NCBI GenBank assembly: GCA_026418015.1
Contig: JAOACE010000015.1
Span: 1 to 64,000 of the forward strand
Reading direction: 5' to 3'
Length of the DNA stretch: 64,000 bases
DNA from: Leptospiraceae bacterium
Lineage (GTDB): Bacteria; Spirochaetota; Leptospiria; Leptospirales; Leptonemataceae
The notes below the pieces were generated by a model, which saw only the letters and a list, made by a program, of their open reading frames with translations, was not told the origin of the DNA and did not search any database. Of the stretch, positions 26,513 to 34,993 are shown piece after piece. Each line of letters begins with the position of its first letter. Position 1 is the first letter of the stretch. The translations under genes and the position numbers were made by a program.

Positions 26513-27862
26513 ATAGCTAAAATAAAAAGAGAAATTTTGTTTATTTCCGACTAGAATTTCGTATTTTTTTTGCTGATCCGATTGAATTCCTTTGTATAAA
26601 AAATATCCAGAGGCAAAAAGAGAGAGAATACCCAACCCTCCATAGAGCTGTCCTTGTCTATGCCAGTAGATTGATTTTTTTCTTGCATTTTCTAATATTG
26701 CATATTGTATCAATGTTAATTCCAAAGGGTTTATAAAGTAATTGGGTATGAATGGACTTCTTACCGAATCTAAAACCTTTTCTTTTTGAACCTGAGTATA
26801 AGTCCATCCACCCGCAAAAAACAAACTTTGAATTGCCATTCCAAAACAAAGATCATAATAAGTCCAGTTCGAAATTGCATATTGCTTTTGATAATAATAT
26901 TCTTGATTATTTCCTTTGTTTAAAGATACAAATATTTTATTCGTAGAGGATTTTTGTAAATCTATTAAAATATTTTTATCGATATATCCATCCGAAGAAA
27001 TTCGAACTCGATAGATCTTTTCTGGTAAATCCAAACTTAGGGGTGTTTTACCTACAAAACGTTCATCTACAAAAACATCAGCATTTGTTGGTTCAGAATC
27101 GATCAAGATTGATTTTTTAATATTATTATCGCAATCAAAATATATGTTCGAGTTTTTAATTTGATTCGTAAAATATGTTTTTTTGCAATCTTCGTGATAT
27201 ACAGAAATCTTAAAATCATCTTCTGGTAGTTCTAGAGATTCTAAGTTTTTTCCGTAGGAGATATCGTTTACATAGACAGAATAATCTTTTAAAGATGTTT
27301 TTATAAATATTTTCTTTAAATTATTTCTAGTAATATATTTATAAATATTATATATATTTTCTTTAAGAATTTTTTGATTCTCTTCTTGGTATGGATCTTC
27401 TTTATTTAAAAATATTTGTTTTTCTAAAAAATCATTTGTAAGGGAATTAAAATAATAGATTTTCACTTTTAAGTTTTTTTCGTTAGGTTGAATTGTGCCT
27501 GTAATAATCGAATCTGCATCCAGTTGCAAGGATAAATTTTTTAACTGGGTTTTGATATCTAAATCGTTTTGAACATTCGCTTTTGGATCAAGTTTTAATT
27601 TTACAGTGGCTAAATAAGTTTGCGAACATTGAGATTTTTGATTGATTGTAATCGTAGGATTGTTAAAAGAAGCGATAAAAAATTTTGAACGTAGATAAGA
27701 ATATACAAAACGTGGTATTCCTTCTTCCAAGTATTGATAATCTATGTTTTTATCCAATACAAAAAATTTTATTAAATTGATGGTATGATCATATTTGCAA
27801 AAAGATTCTGCAAAGAGTAGCTGAGAAAATATCATCAAAATAAAAAAAAATCTATACAACAT
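26504..27862 (-). CDS. Exported PEGA-domain protein
   Basis: A 452-residue protein with a signal peptide (MLYRFFFILMIFSQLLFAES). The middle contains a clear PEGA repeat (ILIDSEPTNADVFVDERFVGKTPLSLDLP ending with SSDGYIDKNI), preceded by a more diverged one around SVYVNDISYGK. PEGA domains are small beta modules thought to bind surface polymers. The first 170 residues resemble the CsgG/TolB-like nucleotide-independent domain that computes 'DADSIITGTIQ'. Two C-terminal hydrophobic segments (LCFGMAIQSLFFAGGW, GLGILSLFASGYFLY) may anchor it. It overlaps smc by 11 bases upstream and the convergent SpoIIE gene by 9 bases at the stop. Confidence 0.75.
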   Translation of the reverse strand: MLYRFFFILMIFSQLLFAESFCKYDHTINLIKFFVLDKNIDYQYLEEGIPRFVYSYLRSKFFIASFNNPTITINQKSQCSQTYLATVKLKLDPKANVQNDLDIKTQLKNLSLQLDADSIITGTIQPNEKNLKVKIYYFNSLTNDFLEKQIFLNKEDPYQEENQKILKENIYNIYKYITRNNLKKIFIKTSLKDYSVYVNDISYGKNLESLELPEDDFKISVYHEDCKKTYFTNQIKNSNIYFDCDNNIKKSILIDSEPTNADVFVDERFVGKTPLSLDLPEKIYRVRISSDGYIDKNILIDLQKSSTNKIFVSLNKGNNQEYYYQKQYAISNWTYYDLCFGMAIQSLFFAGGWTYTQVQKEKVLDSVRSPFIPNYFINPLELTLIQYAILENARKKSIYWHRQGQLYGGLGILSLFASGYFLYKGIQSDQQKKYEILVGNKQNFSFYFSYLF

Positions 27863-30614
27863 TCTTTTGTTTTAAGTTTTCTAGTTTAACAGAAACGATT
27901 TTCGATACACCTGGTTCTTCTTGTGTTACTCCAAATATAGCATTGGCTTCTGCCATAGTCAATTTGTTGTGCGATATAACCAAAAACTGCGATCGTTGAG
28001 CAAAACCATTAAGCATTCTAAGAAATCCTTTTACATTATTATCGTCTAATGGTGCATCGATTTCGTCTAGTAAACAAAAAGGAGAAGGTTTTACCAAGTA
28101 TATAGCAAACATCAAAGCAATTGCTGTAAGGTTTTGTTCACCACCAGAAAGTAAAGATAATGTAGTATTTTTTTTACCAGGTGGCTGAACCATAATCTGA
28201 ATGCCACTATCTAAGGGGTTTTGTGGATCTGTTAAAGAGATATGTGCATTTCCTCCACCGAAGAGGGTTTTAAAAACGTTTTCGAAATTGGTTTGAATTC
28301 TTTGGAAGGTATCTATAAACAATTTTTTAGATTCTTCGTCGATTTTTTCGATTATTTCTTTGATATTTTTTTCGGAATTTTCTATGTCTTCTTTTTGTTT
28401 TAACAATTCTTCGTAAGATTTTTGGGAATATTCGTATTGTTCTATTGCTAATGCATTGAATTGACCTAGTGCTTGAATTTCTGTTTTTAGTCTGTCGTAC
28501 TCTCTTTGTTCTTTTTCGTAATTGAGTTGTTGATCTTTACATTTTTGTATTAGTTCTGTGGGGCTCATCTGAAAATCATTGTAGAGTTCTTCTTCTAAGT
28601 TCATCAATGCAACTTTTAGGTTTTCTTCTTGGCGTTCATATGTAGAGATCTCTGGAAGAATTTTTTCGATTTTTTCTCTTTCTTTTTGTGCATTTTTTCT
28701 TAAATTTTGAATCTTTTCTTTTAAGTCTTTTGTGTGCTTTTTTAAATTTTTAAGGTGTTCATTCGATTGTTCAATTTTTTCTTTTAATTCGTTAATTTCT
28801 TTTTCTTTTTGGGTCTGATTTTCTTTAAAAAAATCTAATTGATGTAGGTAGCTTTTTTCTTCGCTATTCAAAAATTCTAATCGTTCTTTACTTTCTTCTA
28901 TTTGTACTTTAATAGAATCTCTTGCTTCTATGGAGGTTGTTTTTCTAACTTCGTAGTCGCGAAGAAGGATTTCCATTTGCACTTTTTGTTGGTTCAATTT
29001 TTCTATATCTTTTTGTAAATCTGAACGAATTTTATAAAGTTCTTTTATGTTTTGTTGTATATTCTGTTTTTGTTGTTGCAAAAAATTCATTCTTTGATCA
29101 ATTTCTTCTTTTTTGGAAAGGATACCAGTTTCTCCAAAAAAGATTTCTCTTAATTCTTGCTGGATTGATTTATATTGTAAGAAGTCTTGTTTTGCTTTCT
29201 CTGTTGGTAGCGAATCGATCAAAGATAATAAATGTGTTGTATTCATAGAACCATCTAACAATAATTGTTTTATCTCTTGGATTGTATTTATCAAGATTTC
29301 GTAATAGCTTTCGATATTATTTTCTAATATTCGTCTTTTTTCTTCTCCGTATTTGAGTTCTTTTTGTCGTGCTTGTAATTTATGAATTAATTCTTCTGTT
29401 AGTTGTTTTAATTTTTCTAGTTCTAAACTATAATCTTTTTCTATGTTTTCGATTTTTTTTAATTCTTCTTCTTCTTTCTGGAATGTTTGTTGGATTTTCT
29501 CTTGGAATTCTTTAATCTTTTCTTCCGCAGATACGATGTTTTTTTTGATACTTTCGATTTCTAATCCTAAATCCAACTCTATTTGTAAAGATTCTTGATA
29601 TTTTTTTTCTATGCTTTTTAAGTATTTCGTTTCGCTTTTGATCCTTTTGTGTAATTGTTCTAGTTTGATTTTAACATTTTTTTCTTCTTCTAAGATTCTT
29701 TTTATTTCTTCTTTTTTTGAATCTAATAGATTAACAAATTGATGGTATTCAATTTCTAAATTTTGCATCGACTCTAAATCTGTTTGATTTTTTTGTTCTA
29801 ATTCTTCGATTTCGATTTCCGCACTTGTTATATTCTGAAAGATTTGATTTTTTAAATTTAGCAATTCTTTTAATTTGTTGGATACTTGTTCTTCTTTTTC
29901 TTTTAAGGAAATGTATTTTAAATAGCGAAGGTTTAAATCATGTTTATCTAAATATTCTTTTAGTTTTAAGTATTGTTTTGTTTTACGGGCTTGTTTTTCG
30001 AGTTGATTGAGTTCTTTTTCTTTTTCTTTTAAGATATCGTTTAATCGAAGTAAATTTTGTTTTGTATCTTCTAATTGTTTTAAGGTTTCTTGTTTTTCGG
30101 TTTTAAATCGCGAAATTCCAGCAGCTTCGTCGAAAATATATCTTCTTTCTTCGGGAGATGCTTTAAGAATTTCTGCCATTTTCCCTTGTTCCATGATAGA
30201 ATAAGCAGTTTTCCCAATACCTGTATCCATTAACAGAGTATCGATTTCTTTTCGGGTTGTTTTTTTTCCGTTTAACAAATATTCGCTACTACTGTTGATG
30301 TATATCCTACGGGCAACTACAACTTCATCCATATCGATAGGCAAGGTTCTATCGGAGTTATCGAAAAAGATTTCTACTTCTGCCATACCTGCTGGCTTTC
30401 TTGTTTCTGAACCTAAGAAGATTACATCTTCCATGCTTTTTCCTCTTAATGCTTTGCCGGATTTTTCTCCTAATGCCCATCGAACTGCATCTACTATGTT
30501 AGATTTACCACATCCGTTAGGTCCAACAATTGCTGTAATGCCTTTGTCAAGAGTTATGATGGTTTCGTCGGCAAAAGATTTAAACCCAACTAAACGAATT
30601 TTTTTTACTTGCAT
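27852..30614 (-). CDS. smc: Chromosome segregation ATPase SMC (short form)
   Basis: SMC dimers with ScpA/ScpB organise and segregate the chromosome. The N-terminal head has Walker A GPNGCGKSNIVDAVRW, IMEQGKM and the family-typical FDEAAGISRFK. Then come two long coiled coils rich in K/E/Q (about 165-440 and 520-760). The C-terminal head has the signature LSGGEQNLTAIALMFA and Walker B CLLDEIDAPLDD. At 920 residues it is about 250 shorter than Bacillus SMC. The middle (about 440-520) contains no hinge domain I can recognise, only a short helical insert (LLDGSMNTTHLLSLIDSLP). From memory the Leptospira SMC is similarly short. Confidence 0.92.
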   Translation of the reverse strand: MQVKKIRLVGFKSFADETIITLDKGITAIVGPNGCGKSNIVDAVRWALGEKSGKALRGKSMEDVIFLGSETRKPAGMAEVEIFFDNSDRTLPIDMDEVVVARRIYINSSSEYLLNGKKTTRKEIDTLLMDTGIGKTAYSIMEQGKMAEILKASPEERRYIFDEAAGISRFKTEKQETLKQLEDTKQNLLRLNDILKEKEKELNQLEKQARKTKQYLKLKEYLDKHDLNLRYLKYISLKEKEEQVSNKLKELLNLKNQIFQNITSAEIEIEELEQKNQTDLESMQNLEIEYHQFVNLLDSKKEEIKRILEEEKNVKIKLEQLHKRIKSETKYLKSIEKKYQESLQIELDLGLEIESIKKNIVSAEEKIKEFQEKIQQTFQKEEEELKKIENIEKDYSLELEKLKQLTEELIHKLQARQKELKYGEEKRRILENNIESYYEILINTIQEIKQLLLDGSMNTTHLLSLIDSLPTEKAKQDFLQYKSIQQELREIFFGETGILSKKEEIDQRMNFLQQQKQNIQQNIKELYKIRSDLQKDIEKLNQQKVQMEILLRDYEVRKTTSIEARDSIKVQIEESKERLEFLNSEEKSYLHQLDFFKENQTQKEKEINELKEKIEQSNEHLKNLKKHTKDLKEKIQNLRKNAQKEREKIEKILPEISTYERQEENLKVALMNLEEELYNDFQMSPTELIQKCKDQQLNYEKEQREYDRLKTEIQALGQFNALAIEQYEYSQKSYEELLKQKEDIENSEKNIKEIIEKIDEESKKLFIDTFQRIQTNFENVFKTLFGGGNAHISLTDPQNPLDSGIQIMVQPPGKKNTTLSLLSGGEQNLTAIALMFAIYLVKPSPFCLLDEIDAPLDDNNVKGFLRMLNGFAQRSQFLVISHNKLTMAEANAIFGVTQEEPGVSKIVSVKLENLKQKNVV

Positions 30615-30867
30615 GGTCGAAAGTTAAGAATTCTTTTCTAATGTTATACGTCAAGTAATTGGATTGTTCCATTCTGCTAAATTCTAAAAAATAGATTATG
30701 TTTAAGTTGATAATTTTATTAGGGTTTTAAAAAAATCGATCCATCAAAATCTTAAATCTCTAAACAATACTTTACAAAAACAATGATGAAAATTCCATAA
30801 ATGGGACAAAAAGATAAAATTTACAATTATAAAATTTAATTGCCTATATCTATAAAAAGATAAAATT

Positions 30868-31296
30868 ATGATATATATGGAAAAATCATCCAAACCAAAT
30901 CCAAATTATACAAAGCAACAGATATTAGAATTTATCCAAAAAGGAAAAGAAGCCTTTAAGAAAAAAGATTATCGATTGGCAAAAGAATACTTTCTTAAAG
31001 CAAATTATAAAGAAGGTTTAATTCAACTTGGAGATTATTACATGTACGAAAAAAGGCTTCCTTTACTAGCTTATGGATATTATAAAAAAGCTGGTGCAAC
31101 CGAAAAAGTGGAAGATTTGCATAGAAGAATGATATTAGCATTAGGAAAATGGATTGGAGAAGACAAAATCAAACCAGAGTCACTACAAAAAATTAAGTCC
31201 CAACAAGTAGATAAAGATGGATGGATTAAAGTAAATGTAGATCCCCAACTGTTAGAAACCGCAAGAAATATATTAAAAAAATATGGTGTACAATAG
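30868..31296 (+). CDS. TPR-like helical protein, function unknown
   Basis: A 142-residue soluble helical protein. KGKEAFKKKDYRLAKEYFLKANYKEGLIQLGDYYM and the following LLAYGYYKKAG resemble one and a half TPR/Sel1 units. The C-terminal 60 residues end KVNVDPQLLETARNILKKYG. No specific family is recognised. It overlaps the following sigma-54 activator by 14 bases, so the two are surely co-transcribed and perhaps coupled; it might modulate that activator (inference from position). Confidence 0.65.
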   Translation: MIYMEKSSKPNPNYTKQQILEFIQKGKEAFKKKDYRLAKEYFLKANYKEGLIQLGDYYMYEKRLPLLAYGYYKKAGATEKVEDLHRRMILALGKWIGEDKIKPESLQKIKSQQVDKDGWIKVNVDPQLLETARNILKKYGVQ

Positions 31297-32254
31297 GATA
31301 AAAGATGCTTTTATTGGGGCAACCTTTGTTTTTACACCCAATGGAAAGATGTCGAAGATTTTCGAATTGGTGGAAAAATATGCACCCCTTTCCAACCCAA
31401 TTTTGATTACGGGAGAAACAGGCACAGGAAAAGAACAAATTGTAAAAATTATTCATGCATTATCCAAAAGACCTGGAAAACTAATTAGTGTAAACCTATC
31501 TGCCATTCCCACAGAGTTAATAGAAAATGAATTGTTTGGACATGTTAAAGGTGCTTTTACTGGTGCAGATACTACAACCGAAGGCTTAATAGAAAAAGCA
31601 GAATATGGAAGTCTTTTTTTAGATGAAATTGGGGAGATTTCTTTACAGCATCAGATTAAGTTGTTAAGAGTAATTCAAGATAATGAATTCGAAAAAATTG
31701 GTTCCAATAAAACGATTAAATCCACAGCAAGGTTTATCTTTGCAACGAGTAAAAATTTGGAAATAGAAATAAAAGAAGGACGATTTCGGCAAGATTTATA
31801 TTATAGGATTTCTGCATTTCATATCCATATTCCAGCATTAAGAGAACGTAAAGAAGATATACCATTATTAGTAGATCATTTTTTATGGATGTTAAAACAA
31901 CAATACAACAAAAAATTAAAAGTACACCCAGAGGTATTGAATCAATTTTTAGAATATAATTGGCCAGGGAATGTAAGAGAATTAGAAAATACAATTCATC
32001 GTATTGCGGTTACAAAAAATAAGGATATTATCACTGTTGAGGATTTACCAGAAGAATTTAAACAAAAATTTGATATTGATTATAAAATTCAGGAATATAA
32101 CAAGAAGAAACAAGAATTGTTAGAATACGAAAAAGATTTGATTAAAGATATTGTTAGTTATTATCAAGGAAATTTATACAAAGCATCGAAAAAATTGAAT
32201 ATTTCCCGAGGTGCTATTCAATATAAATTAAAAAAATACAACATAAAGATATGA
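31283..32254 (+). CDS. Receiver-less sigma-54 activator (AAA+ plus Fis HTH)
   Basis: A 323-residue enhancer-binding protein with no input domain: the AAA+ module begins almost at once. Walker A is GETGTGKEQ, the sigma-54 loop is GAFTGA (canonical), Walker B is GSLFLDEIGE, and the arginine-finger region reads RFRQDLYYRISAF. The C-terminal Fis-type HTH (GNLYKASKKLNISRGAIQYKLKKY) binds DNA. Activity must be set by expression level or by a partner, as in PspF, which is held in check by PspA. It overlaps the upstream TPR-like gene by 14 bases and its stop overlaps the start of a second activator (ATGA). Confidence 0.9.
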   Translation: MVYNRIKDAFIGATFVFTPNGKMSKIFELVEKYAPLSNPILITGETGTGKEQIVKIIHALSKRPGKLISVNLSAIPTELIENELFGHVKGAFTGADTTTEGLIEKAEYGSLFLDEIGEISLQHQIKLLRVIQDNEFEKIGSNKTIKSTARFIFATSKNLEIEIKEGRFRQDLYYRISAFHIHIPALRERKEDIPLLVDHFLWMLKQQYNKKLKVHPEVLNQFLEYNWPGNVRELENTIHRIAVTKNKDIITVEDLPEEFKQKFDIDYKIQEYNKKKQELLEYEKDLIKDIVSYYQGNLYKASKKLNISRGAIQYKLKKYNIKI

Positions 32255-33471
32255 AGATTCCTCATACATTAAACGAAAGCATCATCAAATTATTTCGCAA
32301 TGGTTGGATTTCGAGAAAGCAGTTAAAAATTCTCGAAGATCAAATTACGAAAGAAAATTCATTACAAAACGATAAAGATTTACTTCGATATTTGTTAGAA
32401 CAAGGTTGGATTGATGAACAAGATTTAGAAGAAATCAATATTTTATTAAAATACAAAGAAATACCCAAAGACTTCCATTTAATTCCTGGTTCGTTAAACC
32501 CGCGAATGGAAGAAGTTTATAAAATCGCAAGAAAAATGGCAGAAGTCGATACAACTTTATTAATACTAGGAGAATCCGGAGTAGGTAAATCTCGTTTGGC
32601 AAGAATGATTCACGAAAGAAGTCATAGAAAAGAAAAACCATTTATTACGGTTTCGTGTGGAAGTATTCCCGAAAATTTATTAGAATCTGAACTCTTTGGT
32701 GTAGAAAAAGGTGCTTATACAGGTGCTCATAAAAGTCGCGAAGGAAAATTTAAAGTTGCAGATGGTGGTACAATCTTTTTAGACGAAATTGCAGAATTAC
32801 CGTTAAATTTACAGGTTAAACTTTTAAGAGTTTTACAAGAAAAAACCATTGAGCCATTAGGAAGTGCAGAAGAAGTTAAAGTAGATGTTCGCGTTATTGC
32901 TGCAACCAACAAAAACTTAGAAGAACTCGTAAAAAGTGGTTTATTTCGCGAAGACTTATATTATCGTTTAAACGTTGTTCCACTTGTGATGTTGCCATTA
33001 AGAGAAAGAAAAGAGGATATAGAAAGTTTAGTATTGTATTTTTTAGAACAGTTTAAGAAAAAATACGAAAAAAGATATTTTATTAACGATCCTCTATTGT
33101 GGAAAATTCTAAAAGAATACGATTGGCCTGGAAATATTCGAGAATTAGAAAATACCATAGAAAGATTATGTGTTTTATCGGATTCTGGCGAATTGCAAGT
33201 GGAAGATTTACCAGAAAAAATATTAAAAAAATTTGATAAAAATATTTTATATAAATTTTCTGAAGAAATCAAAAACGAAAAGAAAGATTACGATTTAAAC
33301 CATTTTCCTACATTAGAAGAAATCGAAAAAGAACATATCATGAGGACTTTAATATTAACGAACGGAAAGATACAAGAATCCGCAGAACTACTAGGAATAC
33401 ATCGCAATACCTTACGCTTAAAAATAGAAAAATATCAACTAAAAAAATACTTTAAAGAAATTCAAAAATAG
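32251..33471 (+). CDS. Second sigma-54 activator with a helical N-terminal domain
   Basis: A 406-residue enhancer-binding protein translated directly after the previous activator (4-base ATGA overlap). Residues 1-75 form a helical domain (FRNGWISRKQLKILEDQI ... LLEQGWIDEQDLEEI) that resembles the N-terminal helical pair of GspE/PilB-type proteins rather than a receiver or PAS. AAA+ follows with Walker A GESGVGKS, the loop GAYTGA, Walker B GGTIFLDEIAE and RLNVVPLVMLPLRERKEDI. The C-terminal Fis HTH is GKIQESAELLGIHRNTLRLKI. No phosphorylation site is present. The tandem arrangement suggests the two could act at the same promoters or form mixed hexamers (inference). Confidence 0.9.
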   Translation: MKIPHTLNESIIKLFRNGWISRKQLKILEDQITKENSLQNDKDLLRYLLEQGWIDEQDLEEINILLKYKEIPKDFHLIPGSLNPRMEEVYKIARKMAEVDTTLLILGESGVGKSRLARMIHERSHRKEKPFITVSCGSIPENLLESELFGVEKGAYTGAHKSREGKFKVADGGTIFLDEIAELPLNLQVKLLRVLQEKTIEPLGSAEEVKVDVRVIAATNKNLEELVKSGLFREDLYYRLNVVPLVMLPLRERKEDIESLVLYFLEQFKKKYEKRYFINDPLLWKILKEYDWPGNIRELENTIERLCVLSDSGELQVEDLPEKILKKFDKNILYKFSEEIKNEKKDYDLNHFPTLEEIEKEHIMRTLILTNGKIQESAELLGIHRNTLRLKIEKYQLKKYFKEIQK

Positions 33472-33506
33472 ACGATGGATTGATCAAATACTATCTAGGA
33501 GTTTAT

Positions 33507-34292
33507 ATGGTATCCATACAGCAAATCGATGAACTATGGGATTTATATGCCCTTCGAAAATTCGACAATATAATAGAAAATTTTAAAAACGTAGAAATAG
33601 AAAAATTAAACGACAATTTAAAAGAAATATATTATTTATCTTCGTTAGAATTAAAAAATAAAATTAAGGTTCCCGAAACAAATGGCATATTTAAAGAATT
33701 ATTATCTGCAATGAATGATTATCATGCGAAAAATTATTTATATTGTACAAAAAAATTGAGTAATTGGATTCTAAACAAAGGATTCTATGCTTCTTGGATA
33801 TTAGAACGCTTTTTCGAAGCTTCCAAACTATCGAATCAACATAACTATACTATTAAGGTTTGTGAACATTTTATCAACAAAGGGAAAGTGACTACAAAAA
33901 TTGTACAAGAAATTTTCTATGCTTATTATTACTCTCGCGATTACGAACAAGCTTTAAAATATTTCGAAATTTACAGAGAATTATTCGATGAAAACGATTT
34001 ACAAACCGTAGGCATTGTTCTAATCAAATTAAGAAGATATAAAGATGCAGAAAGAATCTTACTTTCGGTCTACAAAAAAATTACAGGAAAAGAATACCAA
34101 AACAATTACGACAAATATGAACAATATTATAAAGGTAAATACAAAGAGTTAAAAGAAAAATTCCAATCGAATCAAATCCAAGATGATAAAGAATTAACAG
34201 AATTTGCAATGGCTTGTTTATTCAACGGAGAATATAGAACTGCTCTACAACTTTTTACCCAGTTAAAAAACAAATTAGAAAAAGCAGCATAA
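33507..34292 (+). CDS. TPR-like helical protein, function unknown
   Basis: A 261-residue soluble protein of alternating helices. Recognisable repeat-like pieces are FYAYYYSRDYEQALKYFEIYRELFDEND, VLIKLRRYKDAERILLSVYKKI and FAMACLFNGEYRTALQLFTQLKNKL, the classical TPR spacing. The frame opens at a TTG at 33480, but AGGAG at 33497-33501 just before the ATG at 33507 fixes the start. It follows the second sigma-54 activator by 35 bases and closes the four-gene plus-strand run. Its stop codon directly abuts the stop of the convergent HAD phosphatase gene. No named family is recognised. Confidence 0.72.
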   Translation: MVSIQQIDELWDLYALRKFDNIIENFKNVEIEKLNDNLKEIYYLSSLELKNKIKVPETNGIFKELLSAMNDYHAKNYLYCTKKLSNWILNKGFYASWILERFFEASKLSNQHNYTIKVCEHFINKGKVTTKIVQEIFYAYYYSRDYEQALKYFEIYRELFDENDLQTVGIVLIKLRRYKDAERILLSVYKKITGKEYQNNYDKYEQYYKGKYKELKEKFQSNQIQDDKELTEFAMACLFNGEYRTALQLFTQLKNKLEKAA

Positions 34293-34991
34293 TCAGAAAT
34301 ATTTCAATAAATCTTTGATAGACTGAATATGTAAAAGGGCACCATTTCTTTCGGATTGTTCTCCATGCCCATAATCTGCTGCAATAAAATAGATGTGATT
34401 TTTTTCTGCTGCTATTCTATCGGATGCTCTATCTCCGATGATGGCACATTCTTCTGGTAAGAGCTGATGTTTTTGGATCGTATGTTGAACAAGCTCTATT
34501 TTGTTAAAAATGGTTTTGTTGTCGATGCAGGGAATTTCGTAAAAAAAATCATATATTTTATTTACTTTTAGGATGGCTTCTACATAGGGTCTTCTACCGT
34601 TGGATGCTGCAAATAATTTATAATTTTTATTGTGTAAATATTTGATTACTTCCTCTACACCATCATAATGTAAGCCTTCGCCATTTTCAATACGTTCTAC
34701 GAGAATCTTTAAAACGTTATTGCTGATTTCTTGTCGTTCTTCTTCGCTTAAATCCGGTAATAAATTCTGAAAAATTTCTTTTACTGGTAATCCAACATAT
34801 TGTATGATTTCTTCTAGTGTTGGGAGTTTTTTGTTGTAGTGCTTATTTTTAAAAAATTCCAGTATGGATTGATGATAAACTTCTTCTAACATGTGTTCGC
34901 TGGAAAATAGTGTTCCATCAACATCAAAAAAAATATTTTTTATTTTCGATAAGATAAATTGTAATTCTTGGTTTTCGTTTTTTGTTTGCAT
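34293..34991 (-). CDS. HAD-superfamily phosphatase (phosphoglycolate phosphatase-like)
   Basis: A 232-residue cytoplasmic hydrolase. Motif I is FFDVDGTLFS (nucleophile D23, acid/base D25), motif II is AASNGRR, motif III a Lys in FNKIELV and motif IV IIGDRASDRIAA. The helical cap between residues 30 and 110 places it in subclass I with Gph/PGMB-type enzymes. The substrate cannot be told from sequence. It is the downstream partner of the kinase-like gene (2-base gap), so the two may act on the same pathway. Its stop is immediately adjacent to the convergent gene's stop, with no space between. Confidence 0.85.
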   Translation of the reverse strand: MQTKNENQELQFILSKIKNIFFDVDGTLFSSEHMLEEVYHQSILEFFKNKHYNKKLPTLEEIIQYVGLPVKEIFQNLLPDLSEEERQEISNNVLKILVERIENGEGLHYDGVEEVIKYLHNKNYKLFAASNGRRPYVEAILKVNKIYDFFYEIPCIDNKTIFNKIELVQHTIQKHQLLPEECAIIGDRASDRIAAEKNHIYFIAADYGHGEQSERNGALLHIQSIKDLLKYF

Positions 34992-34993
34992 AA

